Below, one piece after another: positions 1-11,885 of a DNA stretch of 64,000 nt. The notes below the pieces were generated by a model that was not told the DNA's origin, did no database searches, and saw only the letters and a program-made list of their open reading frames with translations. Within the stretch, counting starts at the first letter, position 1; each line of letters begins with the position of its first letter. The translations under genes were made by a program, and so were the position numbers. The DNA is from an uncultured Vibrio sp. (GTDB lineage Bacteria; Pseudomonadota; Gammaproteobacteria; Enterobacterales; Vibrionaceae), in assembly GCA_947504195.1 (NCBI GenBank), contig CANNGN010000013.1, positions 1 to 64,000 on the forward strand, in the 5' to 3' direction.

Positions 1-26
1 ATACCCCGCCGTAGTCGGCAGGGTAT
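1..26 (-). terminator. eno terminator hairpin (edge of window)
   Basis: Read on the minus strand, downstream of the eno stop, the sequence forms an 11-bp stem (ATACCCTGCCG against CGGCGGGGTAT, with one G-U pair) and a 4-nt loop. Any U-tract would lie outside the window, so the terminator role is inferred from position and stem. Confidence 0.6.
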
Positions 27-57
27 TCAAAGTATTAAGTAAATAAGTCCCTAAGGA

Positions 58-1356
<1,299 letters not shown>

Positions 1357-1444
1357 TAATGTTTCCTCTCATTTTGAAATTAAATATCAAATTTAAAGGT
1401 AGCTGTTACAAATACAACTACCCGGGTCCTTTTAGAACTTTTCA

Positions 1445-3076
1445 CTATTCTGAGCGCTGATATTCACCAGCAGCTTTAACAAATCCAGCGAATAGCGGAT
1501 GGCCATCGCGTGGAGTCGAAGTAAATTCTGGGTGGAATTGAGCCGCAACAAACCACGGGTGATTTGGGTTCTCAATCACTTCTACCAATTTCTTGTCCGC
1601 TGAAAGCCCTGAGACTTTAAGACCAGCCTTTTCAATTTGTGGACGAAGAACATTATTTACTTCATAGCGGTGACGATGACGTTCGTGAATGGTTTCACTT
1701 CCATAGAGCTCATGAGCTTTTGTCCCTTTTTCTAAGTGACATAACTGAGAGCCTAAACGCATTGTACCGCCTAAATCTGATTGCTCTGAACGTGCTTCAA
1801 CAGCACCATCTGAGTCAATCCATTCAGTGATTAAACCAACCACTGGGTATTTCGAATCTTTATCAAACTCGGTTGAATGTGCACCTTCTAATCCTGCGAC
1901 ATTACGAGCATATTCAATTAATGCTACCTGCATCCCTAGGCAGATGCCTAAGTAAGGTACACCATTTTCACGAGCATATTGAGCGGCTAAAATTTTACCT
2001 TCAACCCCACGGTCTCCAAACCCACCAGGAACGAGAATCGCATCCAATTCACCTAATACTTCTGTTCCCTTATTTTCAAGGTCTTGCGAATCAACATAAC
2101 GAATCGTCACATTCAAACGATTCTTAAGGCCCGCATGAATTAAAGCTTCATTCACCGATTTATATGCATCTGGAAGTTCGATGTATTTACCCACCATTCC
2201 GATGGTTACTTCACCTGTTGGGTTAGCTTCTTCGTAAATAACCTGTTCCCATTCAGACAAATCAGCTTCTGGAGCATCCAGTCCAAAACGCGTACAAACA
2301 ATATCGTCCAAGCCTTGCGATTTAATTAACTGAGGAATTTTGTAGATTGAATCTACATCCTTCATTGAAATAACCGCTTTCTCTTGAACATTACAGAATA
2401 GTGCAATTTTCTTACGTTCGTTAGCCGGAATAACACGATCTGAACGACATACAAGAATGTCTGGCTGAATACCGATTGATAATAGCTCTTTCACTGAATG
2501 TTGCGTTGGTTTGGTTTTTACTTCACCTGCAGCTGCTAAATAAGGAACCAGTGTCAAATGCATAAACATTGCACGTTCACGACCTAATTCAACCGCTAGC
2601 TGACGAATTGCTTCCATAAAAGGCAGTGATTCGATATCACCAACCGTACCGCCAACTTCAACGATAGCAATATCATGACCTTCAGAGCCAGCGATAACAC
2701 GATCTTTAATCGCGTTAGTAATATGAGGAATAACCTGAATCGTCGCACCTAAGTAATCGCCACGGCGCTCTTTACGAAGGACGTCTGCATAAACACGACC
2801 TGCAGTAAAGTTATTCCGTTTCGTCATTTTGGTGCGAATAAAACGCTCATAGTGACCTAAGTCGAGATCGGTTTCAGCACCATCTTCAGTGACAAAAACT
2901 TCACCATGCTGAGTTGGACTCATGGTACCTGGATCAACGTTAATATACGGATCCAGCTTCATCATAGTCACTTTAATGCCGCGAGCTTCTAAAATCGCTG
3001 CTAAGGATGCTGCTGCAATACCTTTACCAAGGGAGGATACTACCCCGCCAGTAACAAAAATATAATTTGTCGTCAT
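1445..3076 (-). CDS. pyrG: CTP synthase
   Basis: CTP synthase aminates UTP to CTP using ATP and glutamine. The 543-residue protein starts with the synthetase P-loop (VTGGVVSSLGKGI, residues 8-20). It ends with a class I glutamine amidotransferase domain that has the nucleophile-cysteine motif PYLGICLGMQ (about residue 380) and a C-terminal HPEF catalytic histidine-glutamate pair. Length matches E. coli PyrG. It lies between mazG (230 bp upstream) and eno. No obvious attenuator was recognised in the upstream gap. Confidence 0.98.
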   Translation of the reverse strand: MTTNYIFVTGGVVSSLGKGIAAASLAAILEARGIKVTMMKLDPYINVDPGTMSPTQHGEVFVTEDGAETDLDLGHYERFIRTKMTKRNNFTAGRVYADVLRKERRGDYLGATIQVIPHITNAIKDRVIAGSEGHDIAIVEVGGTVGDIESLPFMEAIRQLAVELGRERAMFMHLTLVPYLAAAGEVKTKPTQHSVKELLSIGIQPDILVCRSDRVIPANERKKIALFCNVQEKAVISMKDVDSIYKIPQLIKSQGLDDIVCTRFGLDAPEADLSEWEQVIYEEANPTGEVTIGMVGKYIELPDAYKSVNEALIHAGLKNRLNVTIRYVDSQDLENKGTEVLGELDAILVPGGFGDRGVEGKILAAQYARENGVPYLGICLGMQVALIEYARNVAGLEGAHSTEFDKDSKYPVVGLITEWIDSDGAVEARSEQSDLGGTMRLGSQLCHLEKGTKAHELYGSETIHERHRHRYEVNNVLRPQIEKAGLKVSGLSADKKLVEVIENPNHPWFVAAQFHPEFTSTPRDGHPLFAGFVKAAGEYQRSE

Positions 3077-3306
3077 GTTTAACCTGAAGTTGGTTGAATG
3101 AGGGAAATGAGTTCATCTGGACGGGAAGCAAATATACCAGAACCCCTTAACCGCCACAACGTGAAACTTATCACACTCTTCTGTTTTCTTTTTTGCTTCA
3201 AATCAATTCAACAGATTTAGTTCTGAAAGCAAAATTTGATGTAATGACTTGCTCTATGTAGTAAACAACTGATCTAGCTCTGTTTTACCACATTGATATG
3301 ATCATT

Positions 3307-4116
3307 TTATTTCCGGACTTTCTCTTCACGCTTTATTTCATCCCACATGCCATCCAATTCACTTAGATTGTAATCGGTAAGCTTAGCGTTATTATGCGCA
3401 ACTTTTTGTTCAATTTGATGAAAGCGGCGCATAAATTTCAAGTTAGCTTTGGTTAATGCAGCTTCAGGATCGTGGCCCAAATGACGAACCATATTCACCA
3501 TAGCAAACATCATATCGCCCAACTCTTCTTCTAACTTGTCTTGGTCAATATTGACTTGCAGAGCTTCATCCATCACTTCTTCAATCTCTTCCTCAACCTT
3601 CGCTACCACAGGGCCTAGAGAGTCCCAATCGAATCCATACTTTGCGGCACGCTTTTGCAGTTTATTCGCTTTGCTTAATGCGGGAAGTGATTGTGGGATG
3701 GAATCAAAAATTGAGTCGACCTTGTCACTCTCTTGTTTTTGTAACTTTTCTTCGGCTTTAACTTTGTCCCAATTGGCATTGATCTCTTCATCACTTCCAA
3801 AAGTTTGATCACCAAAAACATGAGGGTGACGACGAATCAACTTTGCATTGACTTCATCGATCACATCTGAGAAATCAAACAGCCCTTTTTCTTGTGCTAA
3901 TTGGCTGTAGAAAATGGCTTGAAACACAAAGTCGCCAAGCTCTTCTTTTAAGTTCGTGTAATCTTTGTTGTAAATGGCGTCGACAACTTCATAGGTTTCT
4001 TCGATTGTGTGAGGAACGATGGTTTCAAAGCTCTGCTTTTTATCCCATGGGCAGCCATTCTCTGGATCTCTTAATTGCGCCATTATTTCTTGCAGTTTTT
4101 CAATCGGATGCGACAT
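3307..4116 (-). CDS. mazG: Nucleoside triphosphate pyrophosphohydrolase MazG
   Basis: MazG hydrolyses NTPs and dNTPs to the monophosphate and pyrophosphate, and in E. coli it affects (p)ppGpp levels. The 269-residue protein carries two MazG all-alpha domains. The acidic metal-binding clusters are visible as IEETYEVVDAI in the N-terminal half and EEEIEEVMDEA and EEELGDMMFA in the C-terminal half. It lies 40 bp downstream of relA on the same strand, the E. coli arrangement except that no mazEF toxin-antitoxin pair lies between them. Confidence 0.96.
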   Translation of the reverse strand: MSHPIEKLQEIMAQLRDPENGCPWDKKQSFETIVPHTIEETYEVVDAIYNKDYTNLKEELGDFVFQAIFYSQLAQEKGLFDFSDVIDEVNAKLIRRHPHVFGDQTFGSDEEINANWDKVKAEEKLQKQESDKVDSIFDSIPQSLPALSKANKLQKRAAKYGFDWDSLGPVVAKVEEEIEEVMDEALQVNIDQDKLEEELGDMMFAMVNMVRHLGHDPEAALTKANLKFMRRFHQIEQKVAHNNAKLTDYNLSELDGMWDEIKREEKVRK

Positions 4117-4156
4117 CGACTTCCCTTAATTGACTTGTCTTAACCATAGGTCTTGA

Positions 4157-6379
4157 TTAACCCAATCGTTTAACGGATAAAACATCCTTAGTTTGTTCAA
4201 TTTTCCCTTGGATGCGAGACAATATTTCTACACTGGTTAATTCCAAATCAAAATCCATAAAAATCATTTGTCGTTTATAATCACTACGACTTTTCATACT
4301 GGCGACTTTAACTTTTTCATTGGCCAATAAGCTAGTTATGTCTTTCAATAGACCCGTTCTTTCCATTGCCTCAACGCGAATCGTCAGAATATAGGTGCCA
4401 CCAACTCCCGCCCCCCAAACCGTATCGATAATCCGTTCTGGTGCATGGTGTCGAAGTTCTTCAAGTTGCTCACAATCACTGCGGTGGACCGATATACCAC
4501 GCCCTTGAGTAATGTAGCCTTTAATTTCATCTCCAGGAATTGGACGACAGCAACGTGCGATATGATTCATTAGGTTATCTACGCCTTGAACCACAACTGC
4601 ATCTTTACTGGTTTTAGCTGTGCTCGAAGTTTTCGTTTCTGAAATTTTGAGTTTTTCCAGTGCGAGTTTGTCTTCTTCTTCAGCAGTCGGCTTATTCACT
4701 AGAGCATTAATGTGATTCAGCACTTGGTTGATGCGTAAATCACCGCTACCAACGCCGACATACAATTCTTCAGGAGAGTTTACATTGAAGCGCTTCAGGG
4801 CATAATCTGTTGCATCTTTTAGTGTTGCACCGATCTTTTGCAGTTCTGCTTCTAAAATCTCTTTGCCTGCCTCAAGATTTTTCTCTCGGCTCTGTTTTCT
4901 AAACCAGGCATTAATTTTGGCACGAGCACGTCCTGAGTGAACAAAACCTGTTGCAGGATTCAGCCAATCTCGTGATGGATTCGCTTCTTTTGTCGTGATG
5001 ATTTCAACTTGATCACCCATGGCTAGCTTATGGGTAAATGGCACAATACGCCCGCCCACTTTCGCGCCAATACAACGGTGCCCAACTTCTGAGTGAATAT
5101 GATACGCAAAGTCCAACGGGGTCGCGCCCATTGGCAGATCAACCACATCACCTCGTGGAGTAAAGGCATAAACTCGGTCATCAAATACTTGGCTGCGTAA
5201 CTCATCTAGCATCTCGCCAGAATCTGACATCTCTTCTTGCCAATCGAGCAGTTTACGTAGCCATGCAATTTTCTCATCGTAGCCACTACGACCAACCGAT
5301 TTACCTTCTTTATATTTCCAGTGAGCGGCAACACCGAGTTCAGAATCCTCGTGCATTTGTTTAGTACGAATCTGAATCTCGATAGTCTTGCCTTCTGGCC
5401 CGAGGATCACTGTATGAATTGATTGATATCCGTTAGGTTTCGGATTAGCAACATAATCATCAAACTCTTGAGGCAAGTGCTTAAATTGAGTATGAACGAC
5501 GCCAAGTGCCGCATAACAATCCTGTAGTTTGTCGGCAATAATCCGTACCGCTCGCACATCAAATAGCTCATCAAATGCGAGGTTTTTCTTCTGCATTTTT
5601 CGCCAAATACTGTAGATGTGTTTAGGTCGCCCACTAACATCCGCATTAATACTGCATGAGCTCATTTCAGCACGAAGATTATCGACAAAATTCTTAATAT
5701 ATTGCTCGCGAACAACACGACGTTCGGAAAGCTGTTTCGCGATCTGTTTATAGGTATCCGGCTGCTGATAGCGAAAAGCGTAATCTTCCATTTCCCATTT
5801 AAGTTGCCCTATCCCCAGACGGTTTGCCAATGGTGAATAGATATTGGCGCACTCTTTTGCCGCTTGGCGACGAACCTCATCTAGCTCGTCTTTGACTTCC
5901 CGTAAATTACAGATTCGCTCTGCCAGCTTAATCACCACACAGCGAAAGTCATCGACCATTGCAAGGAGCATTCGACGGACATTATCCACTTGTTCAGACG
6001 CATCGTGATGCTGGCTTGACGAGTTTAGTTGACCGATTGCGGCCATTTCATCGACACCATCGATAAGCTTAATGATCTCTTTGCCATACTCTTCTTCCAA
6101 CTGTTCACGACTCATAACACCGTTCACAAAAGCCGGAAACAGTAGAGCGGCCACCAAAGTGGCTCGATCCATTGACAGCATCACTAAGATTTCGATCATT
6201 TCTCGACCACGCCACAACACCATCGTTTTTAGGTTTTGATCCGCATCAATCTGCTCTATCGATTGATAAACCTTTGTCAAACGCTCTGTTGTCGCCTTGT
6301 CTTGCCCCAAACTGCTCATCCAGCTATCAAGCTGAAATACCGAGTCTGACGTTAAATGTGCGCTTCTTACCGCAACCAT
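4157..6379 (-). CDS. relA: GTP pyrophosphokinase RelA
   Basis: RelA is the ribosome-associated (p)ppGpp synthetase of the stringent response. The 740-residue product shows the N-terminal pseudo-hydrolase region, where the HD metal motif is degenerate, as in RelA rather than SpoT. The synthetase core follows (NPKPNGYQSIHTVI), then a TGS domain (VYAFTPRGDVVDLPMGATPLD), a zinc-finger-like region (HIARCCRPIPGDEIKGY) and a C-terminal ACT domain. It is upstream of mazG and downstream of rlmD, as in E. coli apart from the missing mazEF. Confidence 0.97.
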   Translation of the reverse strand: MVAVRSAHLTSDSVFQLDSWMSSLGQDKATTERLTKVYQSIEQIDADQNLKTMVLWRGREMIEILVMLSMDRATLVAALLFPAFVNGVMSREQLEEEYGKEIIKLIDGVDEMAAIGQLNSSSQHHDASEQVDNVRRMLLAMVDDFRCVVIKLAERICNLREVKDELDEVRRQAAKECANIYSPLANRLGIGQLKWEMEDYAFRYQQPDTYKQIAKQLSERRVVREQYIKNFVDNLRAEMSSCSINADVSGRPKHIYSIWRKMQKKNLAFDELFDVRAVRIIADKLQDCYAALGVVHTQFKHLPQEFDDYVANPKPNGYQSIHTVILGPEGKTIEIQIRTKQMHEDSELGVAAHWKYKEGKSVGRSGYDEKIAWLRKLLDWQEEMSDSGEMLDELRSQVFDDRVYAFTPRGDVVDLPMGATPLDFAYHIHSEVGHRCIGAKVGGRIVPFTHKLAMGDQVEIITTKEANPSRDWLNPATGFVHSGRARAKINAWFRKQSREKNLEAGKEILEAELQKIGATLKDATDYALKRFNVNSPEELYVGVGSGDLRINQVLNHINALVNKPTAEEEDKLALEKLKISETKTSSTAKTSKDAVVVQGVDNLMNHIARCCRPIPGDEIKGYITQGRGISVHRSDCEQLEELRHHAPERIIDTVWGAGVGGTYILTIRVEAMERTGLLKDITSLLANEKVKVASMKSRSDYKRQMIFMDFDLELTSVEILSRIQGKIEQTKDVLSVKRLG

Positions 6380-6427
6380 TTTCTATACCTATATTGTGAA
6401 TCTAACTATCGATTGTTATGAATCTAT

Positions 6428-7744
6428 TTATCGAACAAATAATGCCATGGATTCTAAATGGCCAGTATGAGGGAACATATCCAACATCGCCAATTTTTCC
6501 AAGTGGTATCCCTGCTCTATCAATACCTGACTATCACGCGCCAATGTAGCTGGATTACAGGATACATATACGATACGTTGCGGAGAAAATTGTGATAACT
6601 GTGCTACAACTTGCTGCGCGCCTGCTCGAGCGGGATCGAGTAATATCTTATCAAACTGCTCATTTCCCCACGACGTTTCTCGCAAATCTTTCTCTAAGTT
6701 AGCTTGAAAAAATGTCGCGTTCTTCAAATCATTTAATGCCGCATTGGCCGACGCTTGCTCAACCATGCTATCGACCCCTTCTATTCCTACCAATTCGCTT
6801 ACGCGTTTAGCAATAGGAAGACTAAAGTTACCCACACCACAAAATAAGTCGAGCACTTTGTCGTTCGATTCAAGCTGAAGCCAATCTATTGCTTGCGCCA
6901 CCATACCTTGATTTACGGCTCGATTAACTTGAATAAAATTATTTGGTTTAAACTCAACCGATACCCCAACTTCAGAATAGACCGGTACTGGCCCATCAAT
7001 ATAGTCAAGCTCGTTGTTTTGCGGCATAAGATAAAGCGTAGCATTCAATGACGCAGCCAACTCAATCAACGCTTCTTGATCTCTTGCTTTCAACGCTTTT
7101 GTGTGACGTAACACAATGACAGCACCACTATCTGCAAGCACCACTTCAAGATGCCCCAGTGTTTCAGGAGAATAAAAAGTTTCAAGCAATAACTTTAAAG
7201 GTGAAAGTAGTTTATTCAGCTCAGGTTCCAATACTGGACATTGTTCAATAGTGACAATGTTCTTACTTTGCTTCTGACGAAAACCGAACTCTAACCTGTT
7301 CTGCTTTTTGTCCCAACGCAAACTGACTCGAGCTCGGCGTCGATATCCCTGTTCACTCGCTGAAATCGTGGGTTCCAGTTCTATCTTTTCATTTGTGACT
7401 TTATTCATCACATAACTCAAGGTTTTCTCTTTATGAGTCACTTGTTGTGAATGAGATAAGTGCTGCATGTCGCATCCGCCACACATATGGTAAAAAGAGC
7501 AAAATGGCTTTTGGCGTAGAGGGCTTCGCTCTAAGATTTTTACAATTTTCGCCCTAGCATATTTGCTTTTCTCTTCGCTAAACTGAACCAATACTTCTTC
7601 TTGCGGCAATCCACCATCGATAAAAACAGGTTTTTGATGATAGTAAGCAATACCACAACCTTGATGATCAAGTTTTTCGATCACTAAAGGAATGTGCTTA
7701 CTATTGTGTGAAGTTTTCTTTTTTGGTTGGAAAAAACGTGCCAT
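6428..7744 (-). CDS. rlmD: 23S rRNA (uracil-1939-C5) methyltransferase RlmD
   Basis: RlmD (formerly RumA) methylates U1939 of 23S rRNA using S-adenosylmethionine. The 438-residue protein has an N-terminal TRAM domain and the [4Fe-4S] cysteines CSFYHMCGGC with a fourth in IEQCPV. It also has the SAM motif DLFCGVGNFSLP and the catalytic-cysteine motif YVSCNPATLARD. Length matches E. coli RlmD (433). It is transcribed divergently from barA, the same pairing as in E. coli, with 173 bp between the two starts. Confidence 0.97.
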   Translation of the reverse strand: MARFFQPKKKTSHNSKHIPLVIEKLDHQGCGIAYYHQKPVFIDGGLPQEEVLVQFSEEKSKYARAKIVKILERSPLRQKPFCSFYHMCGGCDMQHLSHSQQVTHKEKTLSYVMNKVTNEKIELEPTISASEQGYRRRARVSLRWDKKQNRLEFGFRQKQSKNIVTIEQCPVLEPELNKLLSPLKLLLETFYSPETLGHLEVVLADSGAVIVLRHTKALKARDQEALIELAASLNATLYLMPQNNELDYIDGPVPVYSEVGVSVEFKPNNFIQVNRAVNQGMVAQAIDWLQLESNDKVLDLFCGVGNFSLPIAKRVSELVGIEGVDSMVEQASANAALNDLKNATFFQANLEKDLRETSWGNEQFDKILLDPARAGAQQVVAQLSQFSPQRIVYVSCNPATLARDSQVLIEQGYHLEKLAMLDMFPHTGHLESMALFVR

Positions 7745-7917
7745 TATCTATGCCTAGCTGAAGAAGTGTCGCAATTTGCTTATAAAAATCACGGTTAAAA
7801 GTTAACAGTGATTGTCGAATAGTACTGAACTGATTAAGCTTACCAAGACACGGTCTCGGAGTATTCATAAGCTTTGGGGCTATTTTCCCATATCCACACA
7901 ACGATGTTTAGAGAATA

Positions 7918-10710
7918 ATGAATCGATATGGACTAAGAGCGCGAGTTATTACGTTAACTCTAGCGCCAACTTTGATTATAGGCTTAGCATTATGTGCTTT
8001 TTTCTCCTTTAATCGCTATCAAGACCTGGAAAATCAGGTCATCAATGCAGGTTCGAATATTATCGAGCCTCTCGCGATTGCGAGTGAAGAATCGCTACGA
8101 AATCAAAGTCGGGAATCCGTTCGTCGTATTATCAGTTACGCACACCGAAAAAACTCCCAGTTTGTCCGCAGTATCGCAGTATTTGACAGCAAACATCAGT
8201 TATTTGTGACGTCTAATTTCCACCCCAACTTTGAATCTTTAACCTTTGCACGAAATAAACCAATACCGACGCTTGGCACAGCGGTAATGAAAGACAACCA
8301 CACCTTAATATTACGAACGCCGATCTTAGCAGAAAGTCGCTTAATTGATGGTTCTACTGATGTTCGGCGAATTCCAGTACTTGGTTATATTGCAATTGAA
8401 CTCGATCTCTCGTCACTACGTTTACAACAATACCAAGAAATTTTTGCCGCAATTATGGTTTTAATTCTTGGGCTTGCGCTTTCAGGGTTATTTGCCTTCC
8501 GTTTGATGTACGACGTTACGCGCCCTATTACTCATATGAAAAACATGCTCGACCGTATTCGACGCGGCCACCTAGACGTTCGAATTGAAGGCACCATGCA
8601 TGGAGAATTGGATGAACTAAAAAAAGGCATCAATGCCATGGCGGCATCCTTATCCGAGTATCACGGTGAAATGCAACATAGCATCGACCAAGCAACGTCT
8701 GATTTACGTGAAACATTAGAACAGCTCGAGATTCAAAACGTTGAACTCGACATCGCAAAAAAACATGCTCAAGAAGCCGCTCGAGTTAAATCTGAATTCT
8801 TGGCAAACATGTCTCATGAGCTGCGCACGCCACTCAATGGCGTTATTGGTTTTACACGACAAATGTTAAAAACCCAGCTATCCAAAAACCAACAAGATTA
8901 TTTACAAACCATTGAAAAGTCGGCTAATAACCTCTTAAACATCATTAATGACATTCTCGACTTCTCCAAATTAGAGGCCGGTAAGTTAGCGCTAGAGAAC
9001 ATTCCTTTTGAATTTGAACAAAATCTCGAAGAGGTAATCGATCTCTTAGCCACGAGTGCGCACGAAAAAGGCCTCGAAATCACATTAAGAGTGGATCCTA
9101 ATATTCCGATTGGATTGGTTGGTGACCCGCTTAGAATTCAGCAAGTACTGACTAACCTTGTCGGCAATGCGATTAAATTTACCGAGTCTGGGAATATTGA
9201 CATCACTATCGAGCAAAAGTCAGTACATGATGATTGTTTCGAATTGCTCTTTTCTGTTCGAGATACAGGAATAGGTATCTCAGAGCGCCAACAAGCTCAA
9301 CTATTTCAAGCCTTTAGCCAAGCAGACGCCAGCATATCTCGTCGCTATGGTGGAACCGGATTAGGATTGGTTATCACCCAAAAAATCGTCAGTCAGATGG
9401 GTGGAAAAATCGGCCTGACTAGCCGGTTACACCAAGGATCAACTTTTTGGTTTAATCTGCACTTAACGAAAACAGAAATACCTATTTCGGACTGGTTTGA
9501 TCCAAAGCCTCTTGCTGGAAGTTCGGTGTTACTGATCGAAACAAATAAACGGGTTAAGCGACTGCTCCAGAAAACATTGGAAAGCGTGGGTATTAATGTC
9601 ACAAGTGTTAATGAAGTGCCGACCAATTCAGGCCTTTATGATTATGTTATTTATAATTTAGCACTATCAAGCAATAACTCATTAATCACAATAGAACCAA
9701 AAGTTCGCCAAGTGCTTAACCTTGCACCTAATGTCATTATTGGCACACCAAGTACCGAGCTAGCATTGGCTGAATACTTGATGAAACATCATCCAGTGAA
9801 ATGTGTTACCAAACCTCTTTCACGGAAAAAAATCATTCAAGCCATGCTCGATCTTCACCCAGTTAAATCCGATAGAAGTATCGATCTAGTTTCTCCACCT
9901 AACCTAGATAAACTTCCCTTAAAAGTGATGGCGGTAGACGACAACCCAGCCAACTTAAAGTTAATTACGGCGCTTCTATGTGAACGTGTTAAGTCTGTTG
10001 TCAGTTGTACCAATGGGCAAGATGCTATTGAAGAATCGATAAAGCAAAAGTTTGACATCATATTAATGGATATTCAGATGCCCCAAATTGATGGAGTATC
10101 CGCATCTAAGGAAATCAAACGTCAATCGTTCAATAGCGATACTCCGATTATTGCTGTTACTGCCCATGCAATGCCTGGTGAACGGGAGAGATTATTAAAT
10201 GAAGGGATGGACGATTATCTTACAAAGCCAATCGAAGAGCATGTTCTTCAACAAGTCTTGGTACATTGGAATCCATACCCTTATGAACATCAAATAGAGA
10301 AACTTGAGATCCCAGCTACCCAGCCTGTTTCCGATAATATGTCATCCAACCTAAAAAGTGGTCAGGAACTCTCTGTCATCGACTGGGAGAGTGCTTTAAA
10401 ACAAGCAGCAAACAAGCTCGATTTAGCTCAAGATATGTTGCGTATGTTAGTTGATTCCATTCCAGAAATAGTCATCCATATTGACCAAACTATAGCCGGT
10501 AAAATTGAACACAAAGATTTGCTTCAGCATATTCACAAGCTGCACGGTAGTTGCGCTTATTGTGGCGTTCCAAGGTTGAAAAAAATCTGTGCAGTGATAG
10601 AACACGCCTTACGTCAAAACAAGACCGTTGAAGAATTAGAACCTGAACTATTTGAGTTACTTGAAGAAATGGAAAAGGTTGTTGATGAGGCTAAAAGCTA
10701 TATTTCCTAA
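7918..10710 (+). CDS. barA: Hybrid sensor histidine kinase BarA (VarS)
   Basis: This is the tripartite sensor kinase that phosphorylates UvrY/VarA and so drives the Csr small-RNA pathway. The 930-residue protein has a first membrane helix (residues about 10-30), a periplasmic region and a second helix (about 176-195). It continues with HAMP, the HisKA domain with H300 (NMSHELRTPLNG), the HATPase, a degenerate receiver-like stretch, a true receiver domain with D718 (LMDIQMP) and a C-terminal Hpt domain with H876 (HKLHGS). The start RYGLRARV aligns with E. coli BarA. In vibrios the orthologue is called VarS. Confidence 0.96.
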   Translation: MNRYGLRARVITLTLAPTLIIGLALCAFFSFNRYQDLENQVINAGSNIIEPLAIASEESLRNQSRESVRRIISYAHRKNSQFVRSIAVFDSKHQLFVTSNFHPNFESLTFARNKPIPTLGTAVMKDNHTLILRTPILAESRLIDGSTDVRRIPVLGYIAIELDLSSLRLQQYQEIFAAIMVLILGLALSGLFAFRLMYDVTRPITHMKNMLDRIRRGHLDVRIEGTMHGELDELKKGINAMAASLSEYHGEMQHSIDQATSDLRETLEQLEIQNVELDIAKKHAQEAARVKSEFLANMSHELRTPLNGVIGFTRQMLKTQLSKNQQDYLQTIEKSANNLLNIINDILDFSKLEAGKLALENIPFEFEQNLEEVIDLLATSAHEKGLEITLRVDPNIPIGLVGDPLRIQQVLTNLVGNAIKFTESGNIDITIEQKSVHDDCFELLFSVRDTGIGISERQQAQLFQAFSQADASISRRYGGTGLGLVITQKIVSQMGGKIGLTSRLHQGSTFWFNLHLTKTEIPISDWFDPKPLAGSSVLLIETNKRVKRLLQKTLESVGINVTSVNEVPTNSGLYDYVIYNLALSSNNSLITIEPKVRQVLNLAPNVIIGTPSTELALAEYLMKHHPVKCVTKPLSRKKIIQAMLDLHPVKSDRSIDLVSPPNLDKLPLKVMAVDDNPANLKLITALLCERVKSVVSCTNGQDAIEESIKQKFDIILMDIQMPQIDGVSASKEIKRQSFNSDTPIIAVTAHAMPGERERLLNEGMDDYLTKPIEEHVLQQVLVHWNPYPYEHQIEKLEIPATQPVSDNMSSNLKSGQELSVIDWESALKQAANKLDLAQDMLRMLVDSIPEIVIHIDQTIAGKIEHKDLLQHIHKLHGSCAYCGVPRLKKICAVIEHALRQNKTVEELEPELFELLEEMEKVVDEAKSYIS

Positions 10711-10773
10711 AAGCTATCGTTGCAAACAACTGCATTCAATTAGTTTTTAGCCTCATTGTTGCGACGAAAACAG

Positions 10774-11154
10774 CTACGATTCAATAATCACCGTCGCAGT
10801 CGCATAATGTTTTTCATCTGAAATACTGACATGCATTGTTTTGCCGCCAATTAATTGTGAAATTTGTTCGGCTCGCCCTGTCATTGTCAGCTTAGGTTTA
10901 CCGAGTTGATCATTTAATATCGAAAAGTCCTGAAAAGAAACGCCCTGAGCGATACCTGTACCCAGTGCTTTTGAAGCGGCTTCCTTTGCTGAAAAACGTT
11001 TCGCTAAAAAGCGTTCGGGGTGGTGATGAAAATTATATTCTGCCAGCTCTTCTTCTGTGAGAATACGCTGAGCTAATTTATCACCGGATTTGTTTATTGC
11101 TTCTTGGATTCGTTCGATTTCAACGATATCAGTGCCTATGCCTACTATTGCCAT
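10774..11154 (-). CDS. acpS: Holo-[acyl-carrier-protein] synthase
   Basis: AcpS transfers 4'-phosphopantetheine from coenzyme A to apo-acyl carrier protein. The 126-residue product has the family length. It shows the motifs GIGTDIVEIERI at the N-terminus (Mg-binding D) and RFLAKRFSAKEAASKALGTG (residues about 48-67, with the Mg-binding E). Its start shares one base with the pdxJ stop, indicating translational coupling. It is the last gene of the lepA-lepB-rnc-era-recO-pdxJ-acpS series and converges with barA. Confidence 0.97.
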   Translation of the reverse strand: MAIVGIGTDIVEIERIQEAINKSGDKLAQRILTEEELAEYNFHHHPERFLAKRFSAKEAASKALGTGIAQGVSFQDFSILNDQLGKPKLTMTGRAEQISQLIGGKTMHVSISDEKHYATATVIIES

Positions 11155-11885
11155 TAACGACGCGCCTTTTCCATTTCCGCTTTCATATCAGCGACAGCTT
11201 TGCTTAGTCCATCAAACGCCGCGCGCCCAATGATTGAATGGCCGATATTCAACTCATAAATCTCTGGCAACGCAGCAATCGGTGCGACGTTATGATACGT
11301 CAGGCCGTGCCCTGCATTTACTGTAATCCCAATCTCTGTTGCATAGGTTGCTGCTGTTGCGATTCGACTTAACTCTGCATCACGTTCAGCATCGTTTTCA
11401 GCATCAGCATAATGACCGGTATGAAGTTCAATATATGGAGCTCCACATGCTTTTGCTGCATCAATTTGACGTGGGTCAGCATCAATAAACAAAGACACTT
11501 TAATTCCTGCAGCATCAAGTTGTTGAGTCGCCGCTTTAATTCGTTCTAGATTGCCAGCAACATCTAACCCGCCTTCTGTGGTCAGCTCTTCACGCTTTTC
11601 AGGAACAAGGCAGACAAACTCTGGTTGGGTCTCTAATGCAATATCCACCATTTCATCGGTTACCGCCATCTCGAGGTTCATTCGAGTTTGAATGGTCTCA
11701 CGTAGCAAACGCACATCACGATCAAGAATATGGCGACGGTCTTCACGTAAATGAATAGTAATCCCATCAGCCCCTGCACGTTCAGCCACTTCTGCTGCGT
11801 GAACAGGATCAGGATATTTTGTCCCACGAGCATTACGTAATGTCGCAATATGATCGATGTTTACACCTAATAGAATTGAACTCAT
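11154..11885 (-). CDS. pdxJ: Pyridoxine 5'-phosphate synthase
   Basis: PdxJ condenses 1-deoxyxylulose 5-phosphate with 3-amino-2-oxopropyl phosphate to give pyridoxine 5'-phosphate in the DXP-dependent vitamin B6 pathway. The 243-residue TIM-barrel protein shows VNIDHIATLRNARGT at the N-terminus, the HLREDRRHI active-site segment, LHTGHYA, and the phosphate-binding ELNIGHSIIGRA near the C-terminus. It overlaps recO by 4 bp upstream and acpS by 1 bp downstream, so it is in a tightly packed operon. Confidence 0.98.
   Translation of the reverse strand: MSSILLGVNIDHIATLRNARGTKYPDPVHAAEVAERAGADGITIHLREDRRHILDRDVRLLRETIQTRMNLEMAVTDEMVDIALETQPEFVCLVPEKREELTTEGGLDVAGNLERIKAATQQLDAAGIKVSLFIDADPRQIDAAKACGAPYIELHTGHYADAENDAERDAELSRIATAATYATEIGITVNAGHGLTYHNVAPIAALPEIYELNIGHSIIGRAAFDGLSKAVADMKAEMEKARR

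Noticed and set aside
10711..10773. Possible terminator between convergent barA and acpS
   Set aside because: Only short weak complementarity (GTTGC/GCAAC) without a stable stem or T-run.
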